Source: Azoarcus sp.
GTDB lineage: Bacteria; Pseudomonadota; Gammaproteobacteria; Burkholderiales; Rhodocyclaceae
Assembly (NCBI GenBank): GCA_020725025.1
Contig: DYFV01000002.1
Location: forward strand, 62,001 to 126,000
Length of the DNA: 64,000 nt
Direction: 5' to 3'
Part shown: positions 48,595 through 58,136 of the stretch, in pieces
Layout of the letters: the number at the start of each line of letters is the position of its first letter
How positions within the stretch are numbered: position 1 is the stretch's first letter
The notes under the pieces: model-generated
Database searches by the model: none
The model's input: only the letters and a program-made list of their open reading frames with translations
What the model was told of the DNA's origin: nothing
Position numbers and translations under genes: made by a program

Positions 48595-49772
48595 AGCGCG
48601 AGCCCCTTGAGGTACTCGCCCTCGGGCACGGCGAGCCCCACCGGGTGATCGGGCGCCGCAGCGAGGCGATGGAGGATGCGGGCATCGACGCCGGCGTCGC
48701 TCGCCGCGCCGGCGACGATCTTCTGGAAGAGCTCCAGGCCGATCCCGCCCGAGCAGGAATAGGTCATGAGGATGCCGCCCGGGTTCAACAGGCGGAAGCC
48801 GAACAGGTTGATGTCCTTGTAGGCGCGGGCGGCCCGATCGGCATGCGACGCGGAGGGGGCGAACTTCGGCGGATCGAGCACGATGAGGTCGAAACGCCGA
48901 CCGGCCGCGCGCAACGCACGCAAGGCCTCGAACACGTCGTCCTCCTGCCACTCGGCACGTTCGCCGGGCAGTTGCGGATTGAGCACGATATTGCGCCTGG
49001 CGGTCTCCAGTGCCGGCCCCGAGGAATCGATGGAGAGCACCGAGTTCGCCCCGCCGGCAAGGGCCTGGAGCGAAAAGCCGCCCGTATAGCAGAAGCAGTT
49101 CAACACGCTGCGCCCGGCGGAGAGAAGACCTGTGAGCCGGCGGTTGTCGCGCTGGTCCAGATAGAAGCCGGTCTTGTGCCCCGCGACCACGTCCACCTCC
49201 ATGCGCACCCCATGCTCCACGATGGTGAGCCGCTCCTCGGGCAGCGCCCCATGGACGCAGCCGGTGACCGGGGCAAGGCCCTCCAGCGAGCGCACATCCG
49301 AGTCCGAACGTTCGTAGACCGCCTGGCACCCCGTTGCCTGGACCAGCGCGGCGATGATCGCGTCGCGCCACTTGTCGGCCCCGGCGCTGGTGAGCTGCAG
49401 CACCACGACCTCGCCGAAGCGGTCGGCGATCACTCCCGGCAGCCCGTCCGACTCGCCGTGGATGAGGCGCAGGCCGTCCTGTCCGGCAAGCAGCGGATGC
49501 GCCGCGCGACGGGCCACCGATTCGGCCACGCGCCGCTTGAAGAAGGCGTGGTCGATCACCGCTTCCCCATCGAAGCACCACATCCGCGCGCGGATCTGCG
49601 ACTGGGGCGACCAGGCGGCGCGGCCGAACACGCGGCCGTCGTCGGCCACCACCTCCACGGTGTCGCCCGGCCGCGCGCGTCCCTCCAGGCGCGCCACCGA
49701 ACCGGCGAAGACCCAGGGGTGACGCCGCAGGAGCGAACGCTCCTTGCCGGGTTGAAGAACGAGCTTGGCCAT
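48582..49772 (-). CDS. rlmI: 23S rRNA m5C1962 methyltransferase RlmI-like
   Basis: A 396-residue class I methyltransferase with an N-terminal PUA domain ('LLRRHPWVFAGSVARLEG', 'DTVEVVADDGRVFGRAAWSP') and the RlmI core 'GHKTGFYLDQRDNRRL', 'VLNCFCYTGGFSLQALAGGA' (SAM site), 'FDLIVLDPPKFAPS' (catalytic DPPxF) and 'GGILMTYSCSGGI' (catalytic Cys). Length fits the family. It methylates C1962 of 23S rRNA in E. coli. RlmK-type rRNA methyltransferases are the alternative. Confidence 0.9.
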   Translation of the reverse strand: MAKLVLQPGKERSLLRRHPWVFAGSVARLEGRARPGDTVEVVADDGRVFGRAAWSPQSQIRARMWCFDGEAVIDHAFFKRRVAESVARRAAHPLLAGQDGLRLIHGESDGLPGVIADRFGEVVVLQLTSAGADKWRDAIIAALVQATGCQAVYERSDSDVRSLEGLAPVTGCVHGALPEERLTIVEHGVRMEVDVVAGHKTGFYLDQRDNRRLTGLLSAGRSVLNCFCYTGGFSLQALAGGANSVLSIDSSGPALETARRNIVLNPQLPGERAEWQEDDVFEALRALRAAGRRFDLIVLDPPKFAPSASHADRAARAYKDINLFGFRLLNPGGILMTYSCSGGIGLELFQKIVAGAASDAGVDARILHRLAAAPDHPVGLAVPEGEYLKGLALQVG

Positions 49773-49920
49773 GTGAGTTACCGCGGGAGGGGAACGAAAG
49801 GCCGCAGAGTGTAAAGGCAGCGCTCCGCCTTCACCAGCGCTCCGGCGCCGTTCGGGAGCATCGGCGGCCGTGCCCGGGCGGATAGGTATCGCGCCGACCG
49901 CCCCCCGACCGCCCGTGCCC

Positions 49921-50436
49921 TCAGTCGCGCAGCATGAGCCGGATCCGGTCCGCCGTTTCCAGGAGCTCGGTCAGATCCCGCGAGCTGAGAAGATTGCCGA
50001 AGTACTCGAGCGCGCGCGAAGTGACGTACAGATGGCCGTTATGACGCTTTCGGATCCAGCCCAGCTCCACCAGGCGGGCGATCTTGCGCCGCACCGTCTC
50101 ACGCGGCAGGCCGGTCGCGGCGGCGATCGAGTAGGCGTTACAGGGCTTCAATACGCACGGCGGCTCCTCGCCGTCGCCGCTCAGCGCACCGGCGCGCATC
50201 TCGACGACATTCTCCCGGGCGCCGATGTTGTGCAGCGCGATCTCGCCCAGCAGGATCGGCAGCAGGATGTCGCGCTCGAACTCCTCGTACAGCCGCCTGA
50301 GATTGCGGATCTCGTAGCGCGCCAGCAGCAGCGCCACCGAACGCAGGGCGTTCTGGCGTAGGCGCAGATTTTCGGTGACCTCGGAGGTCCCGTTATGGAC
50401 GGGCGGAGGCCCGTTAGTGTGGGTATCGTATGACAT
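49921..50436 (-). CDS. Winged helix-turn-helix transcriptional regulator
   Basis: A 171-residue DNA-binding protein. The helix-turn-helix is 'AYSIAAATGLPRETVRRKIA' followed by 'RLVELGWIRKRHNGHLYVT', a winged helix of the MarR/IclR type (residues about 100-140). The N-terminal 95 residues are helical ('RSVALLLARYEIRNLRRLYE') and may bind a ligand or make a dimer. No target is evident; the gap 50437-50622 upstream would hold its own promoter. It faces the same way as xerC-DUF484. Confidence 0.78.
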   Translation of the reverse strand: MSYDTHTNGPPPVHNGTSEVTENLRLRQNALRSVALLLARYEIRNLRRLYEEFERDILLPILLGEIALHNIGARENVVEMRAGALSGDGEEPPCVLKPCNAYSIAAATGLPRETVRRKIARLVELGWIRKRHNGHLYVTSRALEYFGNLLSSRDLTELLETADRIRLMLRD

Positions 50437-50622
50437 GACTGCCTAGCTCCCTCTGTCCGGGCTCAGGACCCCTCGCATGCTCGTTCTTTATGAAATTCTG
50501 ATGTGAGCATAGCGGAGCCCGGCACGCCGACCCGCGTCTCGCTCCCCGAATTGGGCAACACTCTGAAACGAGTTGGCTGTTGTCATTCTCCAGCCGGCAG
50601 ATGCAGGGCACCTTGTGGAATG

Positions 50623-51543
50623 TCAACGCTTCTTCGCGCGCGGATGAGCCGCGTCGTACACCTTCGCGAGGTGCTGGAAGTCGAGATGGGTATAGACCTG
50701 GGTGCTGCGGATGCTGGCGTGGCCGAGCAGCTCCTGCACCGCGCGCAGGTCGCCGCTCGACTGCAGCAGATGGCTGGCGAAGCTGTGGCGCAGCATGTGC
50801 GGATGCACGTGCACGCCCAGCCCACGGGTCTGCGCCCAGCGCGCGAGGCGCGAGCGGATCGCCCCGGGGCTCATGCGCGCTCCGTGGCGGGTGAGGAAAA
50901 GCGCCGGGCTGTCGGCGCAGCGCCATTGCGGCCGCTCCGCGAGCCAGTCGGCGAGCGCCTGCGCGGCCCGAGTGCCGACCGGGACGGTGCGGGTCTTGCC
51001 GCGCTTGCCGCGAACGGTGACCAGTCGCTCGGCGAGGTCGAGGCCACCGTCGACGTCCAGTCCGGCGAGCTCGGCAAGCCGCAGCCCCGAAGAATAGAAA
51101 AGCTCGAACATGGCCCGGTCCCGCCGCTCCAGGGCGTCCTCGGGCGCAGCATCGAGCAATGCGCCGGCCTGCTCCGGGGACAGCACGCGAGGCAGAAGCT
51201 GCGGCGCCTTCGGGGCGCGCACGCCGTCGGTGGGATTCGTCCGGGCCCCCTGATGGCGCATGCGCCAGCGGAAGAAGCCCCGCCACGCCGACAGCACCCG
51301 CGCGAGCGAACGCGGGGCGAGCCCCGCCCCATGCAGCCGGGCGACGAAGCGGCGGATGTCGTGAGTCGTGAGCTCGTCCGGCAGGCGCGCCTCGGCCAGC
51401 GCGGCCAGCCGCAGCAGGTCGCGGCGGTAGTTCTCGAGGGTGAGCGGCGCGGCACGCCGCTGGCTGGCGAGGTGATGCAGGTAGGCTTCGAGCCAGCCCG
51501 GCACCACGGCGGGAACGGCCGGCACACCCTCGCGCGGGGTCAC
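50623..51543 (-). CDS. xerC: Tyrosine recombinase XerC
   Basis: A 306-residue tyrosine recombinase that, with XerD, resolves chromosome dimers at dif. All catalytic residues are visible: Arg155 ('SSGLRLAELAGLD'), Lys180 ('VRGKRGKTRTVPVG'), His249 and Arg252 ('HPHMLRHSFASHLL'), His275 ('LLGHASIRST') and the nucleophile Tyr284 ('TQVYTHLDF'). Its position after dapF-DUF484 is the standard chromosomal one, so it is not a phage or integron integrase. The GTG start at 51543 lies 2 bases after the DUF484 stop. Confidence 0.95.
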   Translation of the reverse strand: MTPREGVPAVPAVVPGWLEAYLHHLASQRRAAPLTLENYRRDLLRLAALAEARLPDELTTHDIRRFVARLHGAGLAPRSLARVLSAWRGFFRWRMRHQGARTNPTDGVRAPKAPQLLPRVLSPEQAGALLDAAPEDALERRDRAMFELFYSSGLRLAELAGLDVDGGLDLAERLVTVRGKRGKTRTVPVGTRAAQALADWLAERPQWRCADSPALFLTRHGARMSPGAIRSRLARWAQTRGLGVHVHPHMLRHSFASHLLQSSGDLRAVQELLGHASIRSTQVYTHLDFQHLAKVYDAAHPRAKKR

Positions 51544-51545
51544 GA

Positions 51546-52196
51546 TCAGCCCAGCTGCCGTCGCAGGGCCGAGGCGATGACGTCGCCGAGACGGGAAAGG
51601 TAGAGGGTGCCCATCTCGCGGTAGAAGCGCTCAGCCTCCTCGCTGCCGAGTGCGAGCAGGCCGAACACCTGCGCCTCCCGCCGCAGCGGCACCAGCGCGA
51701 CCGAGCGGACGTGGGGCGCGGCCTCGCCGAACCAGGCGATCACCTCGAGGTTGCTCGGCGCGCCGCAGTAGGGATGGCGCAGATCGCCGGCGAAGAAGCG
51801 CACGGCCTCGGACACGGGCTCGAAGTCCTCGCCCTCTCGCTTGAGCACGCTGTTCCAGACCCGCATCGCCACGTGCGGCACGGCGAAGTCCTCGCGCATG
51901 CTCTGGAACAGTACGAAGCGCAGGCTCTCGTAGTCGTCCGCCTCGAGCAGCGACAGGGTGAGCCGGTGCATCTTCTCGCCGATCTCGTCGTTCTCCTCGC
52001 CGAAGCGGATGAGCTCGGCGAGCTTGCCTTCGAGGGCGCGGATCTTGTCGCGCAGGGCGTGGAGCTGGCGCTCGGCGAGCGAGATCGCCTGGCCGCCGTG
52101 CGGATGGGGAACCGTGAGCTGGGAGAAGAGCTCGCCGTGCTCCGCGAGGAAATCCGGATGATCCTTGAGATAGCGTGCGACGTCGTCGGCGTTCAT
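51546..52196 (-). CDS. DUF484 family protein (GAF-like)
   Basis: A 216-residue cytoplasmic protein. N-terminal helix pair 'DDVARYLKDHPDFLAEHGEL' and 'ISLAERQLHALRDKIRALEG' forms a coiled coil; the C-terminal half is GAF-like ('SVALVPLRREAQVFGLLALG', 'MGTLYLSRLGDVIASAL'). DUF484 is found with dapF and xerC in many proteobacteria and its function is unknown. Start at 52196. Confidence 0.9.
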   Translation of the reverse strand: MNADDVARYLKDHPDFLAEHGELFSQLTVPHPHGGQAISLAERQLHALRDKIRALEGKLAELIRFGEENDEIGEKMHRLTLSLLEADDYESLRFVLFQSMREDFAVPHVAMRVWNSVLKREGEDFEPVSEAVRFFAGDLRHPYCGAPSNLEVIAWFGEAAPHVRSVALVPLRREAQVFGLLALGSEEAERFYREMGTLYLSRLGDVIASALRRQLG

Positions 52197-52285
52197 GGAA
52201 AGGGGACTCCAGTCCGGGGCGCGGGCCCCGTCGTGTTCGTTGCCACCGAAGCGGCCATCACCGCTCCGCTCGTGTTCGGGCGCGC

Positions 52286-53119
52286 TCAGTCGAGCTCGAT
52301 CTCGCCCTCGAAAACCGTCACCGCCGGCCCGGTCATGAGCACAGGCCGCCCCGGCCCGGCCCACGCGATCTCGAGCTCGCCGCCGCGGGTCGTCACCCGT
52401 ACCGGCGAGCTCACAAGCCCGCGCAGGATGCCCGCCACCACGGCCGCGCAGGCGCCCGTCCCGCAGGCGAGCGTCTCGCCCGCACCGCGCTCGAAGACCC
52501 TCAGGCGCACGTGATGCTCGTCCACCACCTGCATGAACCCGGCGTTGACGCGGGCGGGGAAGCGCGGGTGGTTCTCGATCGCCGGCCCCTGGCTCTCCAC
52601 CGGCGCGGTCTCCACGTCGGCGACCACCTGCACCGCGTGCGGGTTGCCCATTGAGACGGCGGTGATCGCCACCTCCTCGTCCCCCAGCGCGAGCGGCTGC
52701 ACCACCGCGTCGGAGTCCGAGACGAAAGGCACGCGCGCGGGCTCGAGCACCGGCACACCCATATCCACCGTCACCAGCCCGCTTGCCTCGAGCCGCGGGG
52801 AGATGACGCCCGATCGCGTCTCCACGCGGATCTCGCCCTTGTCGGTGAGCCCCTTCTCGTGCACGAAGCGCACGAAGCAGCGCGCGCCGTTGCCGCATTG
52901 CTCGACCTCGCCGCCGTCTGCGTTGAAGATGCGGTAGCGAAAATCGACCCCGGGTGCTTCGGGACGCTCGACCACGAGCAGCTGGTCGCAACCGACCCCG
53001 AAATGCCGGTCGGCGAGAAATCTGACCCGGCGCTCGTCGAGCGTCACGGTCTGGCGGATGGCGTCGATCACGACGAAGTCGTTACCGAGGCCGTGCATCT
53101 TGGTGAAGCGCAGGCGCAT
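52286..53119 (-). CDS. dapF: Diaminopimelate epimerase
   Basis: A 277-residue PLP-independent epimerase that turns LL- into meso-diaminopimelate for lysine and peptidoglycan. Both catalytic Cys are present: Cys75 in '[20 protein letters not shown]' and the second in '[20 protein letters not shown]'. N-terminus '[19 protein letters not shown]' is canonical. The start at 53119 excludes an upstream extension that overlaps the divergent gene. Confidence 0.97.
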   Translation of the reverse strand: MRLRFTKMHGLGNDFVVIDAIRQTVTLDERRVRFLADRHFGVGCDQLLVVERPEAPGVDFRYRIFNADGGEVEQCGNGARCFVRFVHEKGLTDKGEIRVETRSGVISPRLEASGLVTVDMGVPVLEPARVPFVSDSDAVVQPLALGDEEVAITAVSMGNPHAVQVVADVETAPVESQGPAIENHPRFPARVNAGFMQVVDEHHVRLRVFERGAGETLACGTGACAAVVAGILRGLVSSPVRVTTRGGELEIAWAGPGRPVLMTGPAVTVFEGEIELD

Positions 53120-53249
53120 GGGTGGAAAGCGGTCGCAGCCCGGCTGGGCGAATCTGCGGATTCTCGCCCAGCCACCGCAGCGCGTCCAGCGGCGCCGTGT
53201 GCGCTGCGGCAATATGCGGCCGCATCTCGCCCGTGCGAGAATGCCGCCG

Positions 53250-53489
53250 ATGACGAACGCACGCCCCTCTCTGCGCATTCCGCTGGCCGCCTGGCTGCTC
53301 GGGCTTCCCGGACTGCTCTGCCTCGTCGGCGGCGCCGTCGTCCTGGCGGGCGACTTCGGCGCCATCCACCCGCTGCTCGGCGAGCCCGGAACGGGACTCG
53401 CGCTCATCGTGTCGGCGGTGGCACTTCTCGGCAGCGCCGCCTTTCCGATCGCGCTCGCCCGGCTCGCCGACCGCGACCAGACTCAGTAG
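53250..53489 (+). CDS. Small two-helix membrane protein
   Basis: A 79-residue protein with two hydrophobic helices ('[20 protein letters not shown]', '[20 protein letters not shown]') joined by a short loop with '[13 protein letters not shown]'. ATG at 53250; an ATG three codons upstream (53241) is possible. It is divergent from dapF and its end overlaps the acyltransferase gene by 7 bases. No family recognised; it could be a chance frame, but composition fits a membrane protein. Confidence 0.5.
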   Translation: MTNARPSLRIPLAAWLLGLPGLLCLVGGAVVLAGDFGAIHPLLGEPGTGLALIVSAVALLGSAAFPIALARLADRDQTQ

Positions 53490-54358
53490 GGGCGCGCCTC
53501 GCCCGGCGGGCGGGTCTTGAAGCGGCGGTGCACCCAGTAGTACTGCTCGGGCATGGTGCGGATCACCGCCTCGATCCACGCGTTCATCCGCCGCGTGTCG
53601 GCCACCGCGTCCTCGGTGGGAAATTCCGGCCACGGCTCGCCCAGCTCCACGCGATAGCCCTGCCCGCCCGGCAGCATGCGCGTCACGCACGGCACCACGG
53701 CGGCGCCGGCTAGCCGGGCGAGCCGCGACAGCCCCGTGATGGTGGCGGCCGGCACACCGAAGAAGGGCACGAAGATCGACTCGCGCCGCCCGTAATCCAT
53801 GTCCGGCAAGTAGTAGAAGGGGCGGCCGGCCTTCATCGCCTTGACCGTGCCGCGCACGCCGTCCTGCCGCGAGAGCAGCAGCTGGTCGCCGAAACGGCTC
53901 CGCCCGTGATGCAGCCAATGGTCGAAGACCGGGTTCTTCTGCCGCGCGTAGATGCTCACGCAGTCGAAGCTCATCGCCACCCGCGTGCCGCCCATGTCGA
54001 GCCCGACGAAATGCGGGGCGAGCAGGATCACCGGGCGCCCTTCGGCCTGCAGCGCGCGCAGCCGCTCCTCGCCCTCGAGCTGCACCAGCCGGCGCAGCCG
54101 CTCCGGGCTCGCCCACCAGGCCAGGCTGCGCTCCAGCATGCTGCGGCCGAGCGCATGGAAATGGCCGCGCGCGATCGTCGCACGCTCGCGAGCGTCGAGC
54201 TCGGGGAAGCACAGGCGCAGATTCACCTCCACGATGTGACGCCGACCTCGCGCGAGGCGGTAGAGGACCTCTCCGACTGCGCGGCCCAGCACCGCCAGCA
54301 GCGGCAGCGGCAGCCAGTGCAACAGCCAGAACGAAGCGACGGCCAGACGGCTCAGCAT
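53483..54358 (-). CDS. Lipid A late acyltransferase, LpxL family (copy 1)
   Basis: A 291-residue inner-membrane acyltransferase that adds a secondary acyl chain to lipid A from acyl-ACP. N-terminal membrane anchor ('FWLLHWLPLPLLAVLGRAVG'), the catalytic HxxxxD in 'LLAPHFVGLDMGGTRVAMSF' (His116, Asp121), and 'FYYLPDMDYGRRESIFVPFF' typical of the family. The ATG at 54358 overlaps the stop of the next upstream copy by 7 bases. Which of LpxL or LpxM it is cannot be said. Confidence 0.93.
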   Translation of the reverse strand: MLSRLAVASFWLLHWLPLPLLAVLGRAVGEVLYRLARGRRHIVEVNLRLCFPELDARERATIARGHFHALGRSMLERSLAWWASPERLRRLVQLEGEERLRALQAEGRPVILLAPHFVGLDMGGTRVAMSFDCVSIYARQKNPVFDHWLHHGRSRFGDQLLLSRQDGVRGTVKAMKAGRPFYYLPDMDYGRRESIFVPFFGVPAATITGLSRLARLAGAAVVPCVTRMLPGGQGYRVELGEPWPEFPTEDAVADTRRMNAWIEAVIRTMPEQYYWVHRRFKTRPPGEARPY

Positions 54359-55218
54359 GCGGAATCCTCCGGCGGGGGCTCGACGCCCGAGGGGCGCTTG
54401 TAGCGGTTGTAGCCCCACAGGTACTGGGCGGGGCAGGCCAGGATGAGGCGCTCGATCTCCCGGTTGATCGCGGCGCAGCGCTCCTCGATCGACCCCTCGA
54501 TGGGCTCCCTCGGCTCGGACGTGCGTACCACGTACCCGGCTCCGCGCGGAAGCCGCTCGGCCCAGATGAGGATCGGGCGCACGCTCTTTACCTCCGAGAG
54601 CCGCGCCGCCAGCGTCATGGTCCACGCCGGGCGGCCGAAGAAGGGCGCCCACACGCCTTCGCCGCGGGCCGGCGCCTGGTCGGGCAGCATGCCCACCGCC
54701 TCGTGGCTGCGGAGCGTCTTCACCAGCTTGCGCACCCCGGAGAGATCGGCCGGCGCGGTGCGCATCTGCCCGCGCGCACGCCCGGCCTCCATCAGGGGCT
54801 GCAGGGCCGCCTTGCGCGGCGGGCGGTAGAGCACCGTGATCGGCGCGTGGGAGGCATAGTATTGCGCCGTGATCTCGAAGCAGCCGAGATGGGGCGTGAG
54901 GAAGAGAATGCCGGCGCCGGCCGCGTGCGCGGCATCGACCACCTCCCAGCCCTCCACACGCACCACCTTCGCGACCACCTCGCTGCTCGGGCGCAGCCAC
55001 AGCCACGGCAGCTCGAGTGCCTGGCGGCCGGCCTCGGCGATCGCGGCGTTGCGCACGGCGCGGTCGTGACGGCCGAGGGCGCGCGCGAGATTCGCATCCA
55101 GGCGCCGCCGGTAGGACGGGGAAAGCCACCAGGTGGCCCAGCCGAGCCAGCCGCCCAGGGCGTGCAGCCAGCCGAGCGGCAGCCGGGCGAGAGCGCGAAA
55201 GAGGAACGAGACGATCAC
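54352..55218 (-). CDS. Lipid A late acyltransferase-like, LpxL family (copy 2)
   Basis: A 288-residue acyltransferase, first of the pair in transcription order. It has the motif in the form HxxxxE ('ILFLTPHLGCFEITAQYYAS'), 'VGMLPDQAPARGEGVWAPFF' and a C-terminal 'CPAQYLWGYNRYKRP'. Glu in place of Asp is found in part of the family. The GTG start at 55218 is 43 bases from the metK -35 on the other strand, so the two promoters share a short divergent region. Confidence 0.9.
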   Translation of the reverse strand: MIVSFLFRALARLPLGWLHALGGWLGWATWWLSPSYRRRLDANLARALGRHDRAVRNAAIAEAGRQALELPWLWLRPSSEVVAKVVRVEGWEVVDAAHAAGAGILFLTPHLGCFEITAQYYASHAPITVLYRPPRKAALQPLMEAGRARGQMRTAPADLSGVRKLVKTLRSHEAVGMLPDQAPARGEGVWAPFFGRPAWTMTLAARLSEVKSVRPILIWAERLPRGAGYVVRTSEPREPIEGSIEERCAAINREIERLILACPAQYLWGYNRYKRPSGVEPPPEDSAC

Positions 55219-55261
55219 GATCGGTGGTAGTCGTAGTCGGATGGCCGGATCTGCCGGCGCA

Positions 55262-55289
55262 TTGACCGGAACTGATCAAAAGCTATAAT
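55262..55289 (+). promoter_or_regulatory. Strong sigma-70 promoter of metK
   Basis: TTGACC (55262-55267), 16 bases, TATAAT (55284-55289). It is the best sigma-70 match in the window. Expected transcription start is about 55296, leaving a leader of about 154 bases before the metK ATG. Confidence 0.85.
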
Positions 55290-55295
55290 TATCGC

Positions 55296-55437
55296 TTAGC
55301 CGCCGAGTTAATTCGACAACTTGCAGGGCGGCCGCTTGGCGCGAGGGCGCACGGCTCAGAAATACTGCTAAAGCGTCGCCTGCTCGACGAAATCCCCGGA
55401 GCCGGCCACGCCGGAAAGCTCGGGGATTTTTGTTTTT
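55296..55437 (+). ncRNA. Structured metK leader, candidate riboswitch or attenuator
   Basis: The leader folds into several stems: GCCGCC/GGCGGC (55299-55304 with 55327-55332, inner AGTT/AACT), CGCTT/AAGCG (55333-55337 with 55371-55375, enclosing the GCGC-GAGG-GCGC hairpin 55339-55350), CGTCG/CGACG (55374-55378 with 55385-55389), and the terminator at 55390. The third stem shares two bases with the second, so the two exclude each other. I could not match it to the SAM-I, SAM-II or SAH consensus as I remember them. SAM is the obvious ligand to test because metK makes it. Confidence 0.6.
55390..55437 (+). terminator. Intrinsic terminator inside the metK leader
   Basis: AAATCCCCG (55390-55398) pairs with CGGGGATTT (55421-55429); after a one-base bulge the stem goes on with AGC/GCT and CGGC/GCCG around a CAC triloop. 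TTTTTGTTTTT follows. It ends 12 bases before the metK ATG, just before its GAGGAG ribosome site, so read-through must be controlled for metK to be made. Confidence 0.9.
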
Positions 55438-55449
55438 GAGGAGCAGTGC

Positions 55450-56616
<1,167 letters not shown>

Positions 56617-56623
56617 CCATACC

Positions 56624-56647
56624 GGCCGCGGACTGAAACCCGCGGCC
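56624..56647 (+). terminator. Hairpin after metK
   Basis: A perfect 8-bp stem GGCCGCGG / CCGCGGCC with an 8-base loop, 8 bases after the metK stop. No T-tract follows, so it may stabilise the 3' end or act with Rho. Confidence 0.5.
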
Positions 56648-56743
56648 CATCCCGGCGCCGCCCGCTGACGGGTGGCGCCGGCGAACCGGCAGCGCAAGGC
56701 CGCACTCAAAAAGAACCAACAAAGCTCTCCCCGTCCCGAACCC

Positions 56744-57832
56744 ATGATTACTCAGGCATTGCTGTTCGCGCTCGGTCTCGTCACGCTGGTCATCGGCGCC
56801 GAGGCCCTCGTGCGTGGCGCCTCGCGGCTGGCCATCTCCTTCGGGGTATCCCCGCTCGTGGTCGGCCTCACCGTGGTCGCCTTCGGCACCAGCGCGCCCG
56901 AGATGGCGGTATCCCTTGGCGCTGCGCTCGACGGCAAGCCGGATCTGGCGATCGGCAACGTGGTCGGCAGCAACATCGCCAACGTCCTCCTCATTCTCGG
57001 CGTCTCCGCGCTGATCGCGCCACTGCTGGTGGCCGAGCAGATCATCAGGCAGGAAATCCCGATCATGATCGGCGCATCGGTGCTGATGGTGGCGATGGCG
57101 CTCGACGGAATGATCGGACGTGTCGAATCGGGGCTGCTCGTCGTGCTCGTCATCGGCTACACCGTGTTCCTGATCCGCCAGTCGCGGCGTGCATCCAAGG
57201 AAACGATGGACGAGTTCGCGACGGAGATCCCCACCTCGAGCTGGGATCGCCACTGGAGCGTCCAGCTCCTGCTGGTGGCCATCGGACTCGCGATGCTGGT
57301 GCTGGGCGCGGACTGGCTCGTTACCGCGGCGGTGACCTTCGCCCGTGCCCTGGGCGTCAGCGAACTGGTGATCGGGCTCACCATCGTCGCGGTGGGCACT
57401 TCGATGCCGGAGATCGCCACCTCCATCGTCGCGGCCGTGCGCGGGCAGCGCGACATCGCGGTAGGCAACGTGGTGGGCAGCAACGTCTTCAACATCTTCG
57501 CCTGCATCGGCGCCACCGGCCTGGTCGCTTCCGGAGGGTTGCCCGTCTCCGAGGCGGCACGCAACTTCGACCTGTGGGTGATGCTGGCGGTCGCCTTCGC
57601 CTGCCTGCCCATCCTCATGACCGGCCGCGAGATCGCGCGCTGGGAAGGGGTCGTATTCCTCGGCTACTACGCCGCCTACCTCGCCTACCTGATCCTCGCC
57701 GCCCAGCGCCACGAGAGCCTTCCGGCCTTCTCGGCCGCGATGCTGAGCTACGTGATTCCGCTCACCGTCATCACCGTCGTGGTGAGTGTGGTCCGCCACC
57801 AGACGATGGCGCCGGAGAGCCGGCGCTCCTGA
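56744..57832 (+). CDS. Calcium/sodium antiporter, CaCA family (YrbG-like)
   Basis: A 362-residue inner-membrane antiporter with ten or so helices in two inverted halves. Each half has an alpha repeat: 'VGLTVVAFGTSAPEMAVSLG' with 'LAIGNVVGSNIANVLLILG', and 'IGLTIVAVGTSMPEIATSIV' with 'IAVGNVVGSNVFNIFACIG'. The acidic Glu in each GTS-PE motif binds the ion. The central loop is short (about 40 residues), as in bacterial members. Start at 56744. Direction of exchange is inferred from the family. Confidence 0.93.
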   Translation: MITQALLFALGLVTLVIGAEALVRGASRLAISFGVSPLVVGLTVVAFGTSAPEMAVSLGAALDGKPDLAIGNVVGSNIANVLLILGVSALIAPLLVAEQIIRQEIPIMIGASVLMVAMALDGMIGRVESGLLVVLVIGYTVFLIRQSRRASKETMDEFATEIPTSSWDRHWSVQLLLVAIGLAMLVLGADWLVTAAVTFARALGVSELVIGLTIVAVGTSMPEIATSIVAAVRGQRDIAVGNVVGSNVFNIFACIGATGLVASGGLPVSEAARNFDLWVMLAVAFACLPILMTGREIARWEGVVFLGYYAAYLAYLILAAQRHESLPAFSAAMLSYVIPLTVITVVVSVVRHQTMAPESRRS

Positions 57833-58136
57833 CCCCATCGCCCGCCCGGCTGCCTGCGGCCGGGCATGCGGCGGCGGCAGCTCGGCAGCGGAAACGCGCC
57901 GCTCGTCGCATCACGCAACGCGCCGCTTGGCCTCGCGCCATGTTCGGAGCATGATTCCCATTACCGGCAATACAGTTTGCCGCTGCCGTGCCGTTATTCG
58001 ATCTTGTTGGCCCCCTCCTTCATCGGGAGCGGGGCCGCGTGTGCGCGGCGATGCCGATCGGACGGCCTCGCCTGCACGGGCGCCGCATGCCAATGCCCTG
58101 CGACGGTATCGAAACGAACAACTTGCGGAGCATGCC
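57833..58136 (+). other. Non-coding gap between the antiporter and DUF1631 genes
   Basis: 304 bases. A GC-rich hairpin (GCCCGGC ... GCCGGGC, about 57842-57864) follows the antiporter stop and may end its transcript. The rest shows no frame with support and no promoter I can place with confidence. Confidence 0.4.

Noticed and set aside
50623-51543. Tyrosine recombinase as a sign of a prophage or integrative element
   Set aside because: It is the housekeeping xerC in its usual place with DUF484 and dapF. No phage, conjugation or integron gene is near and no att-like direct repeats were seen.
55296-55437. Known SAM-I, SAM-II or SAH riboswitch
   Set aside because: The conserved core strings of these classes, as I remember them, were not found. 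This is a by-eye judgement; an Infernal search could overturn it.
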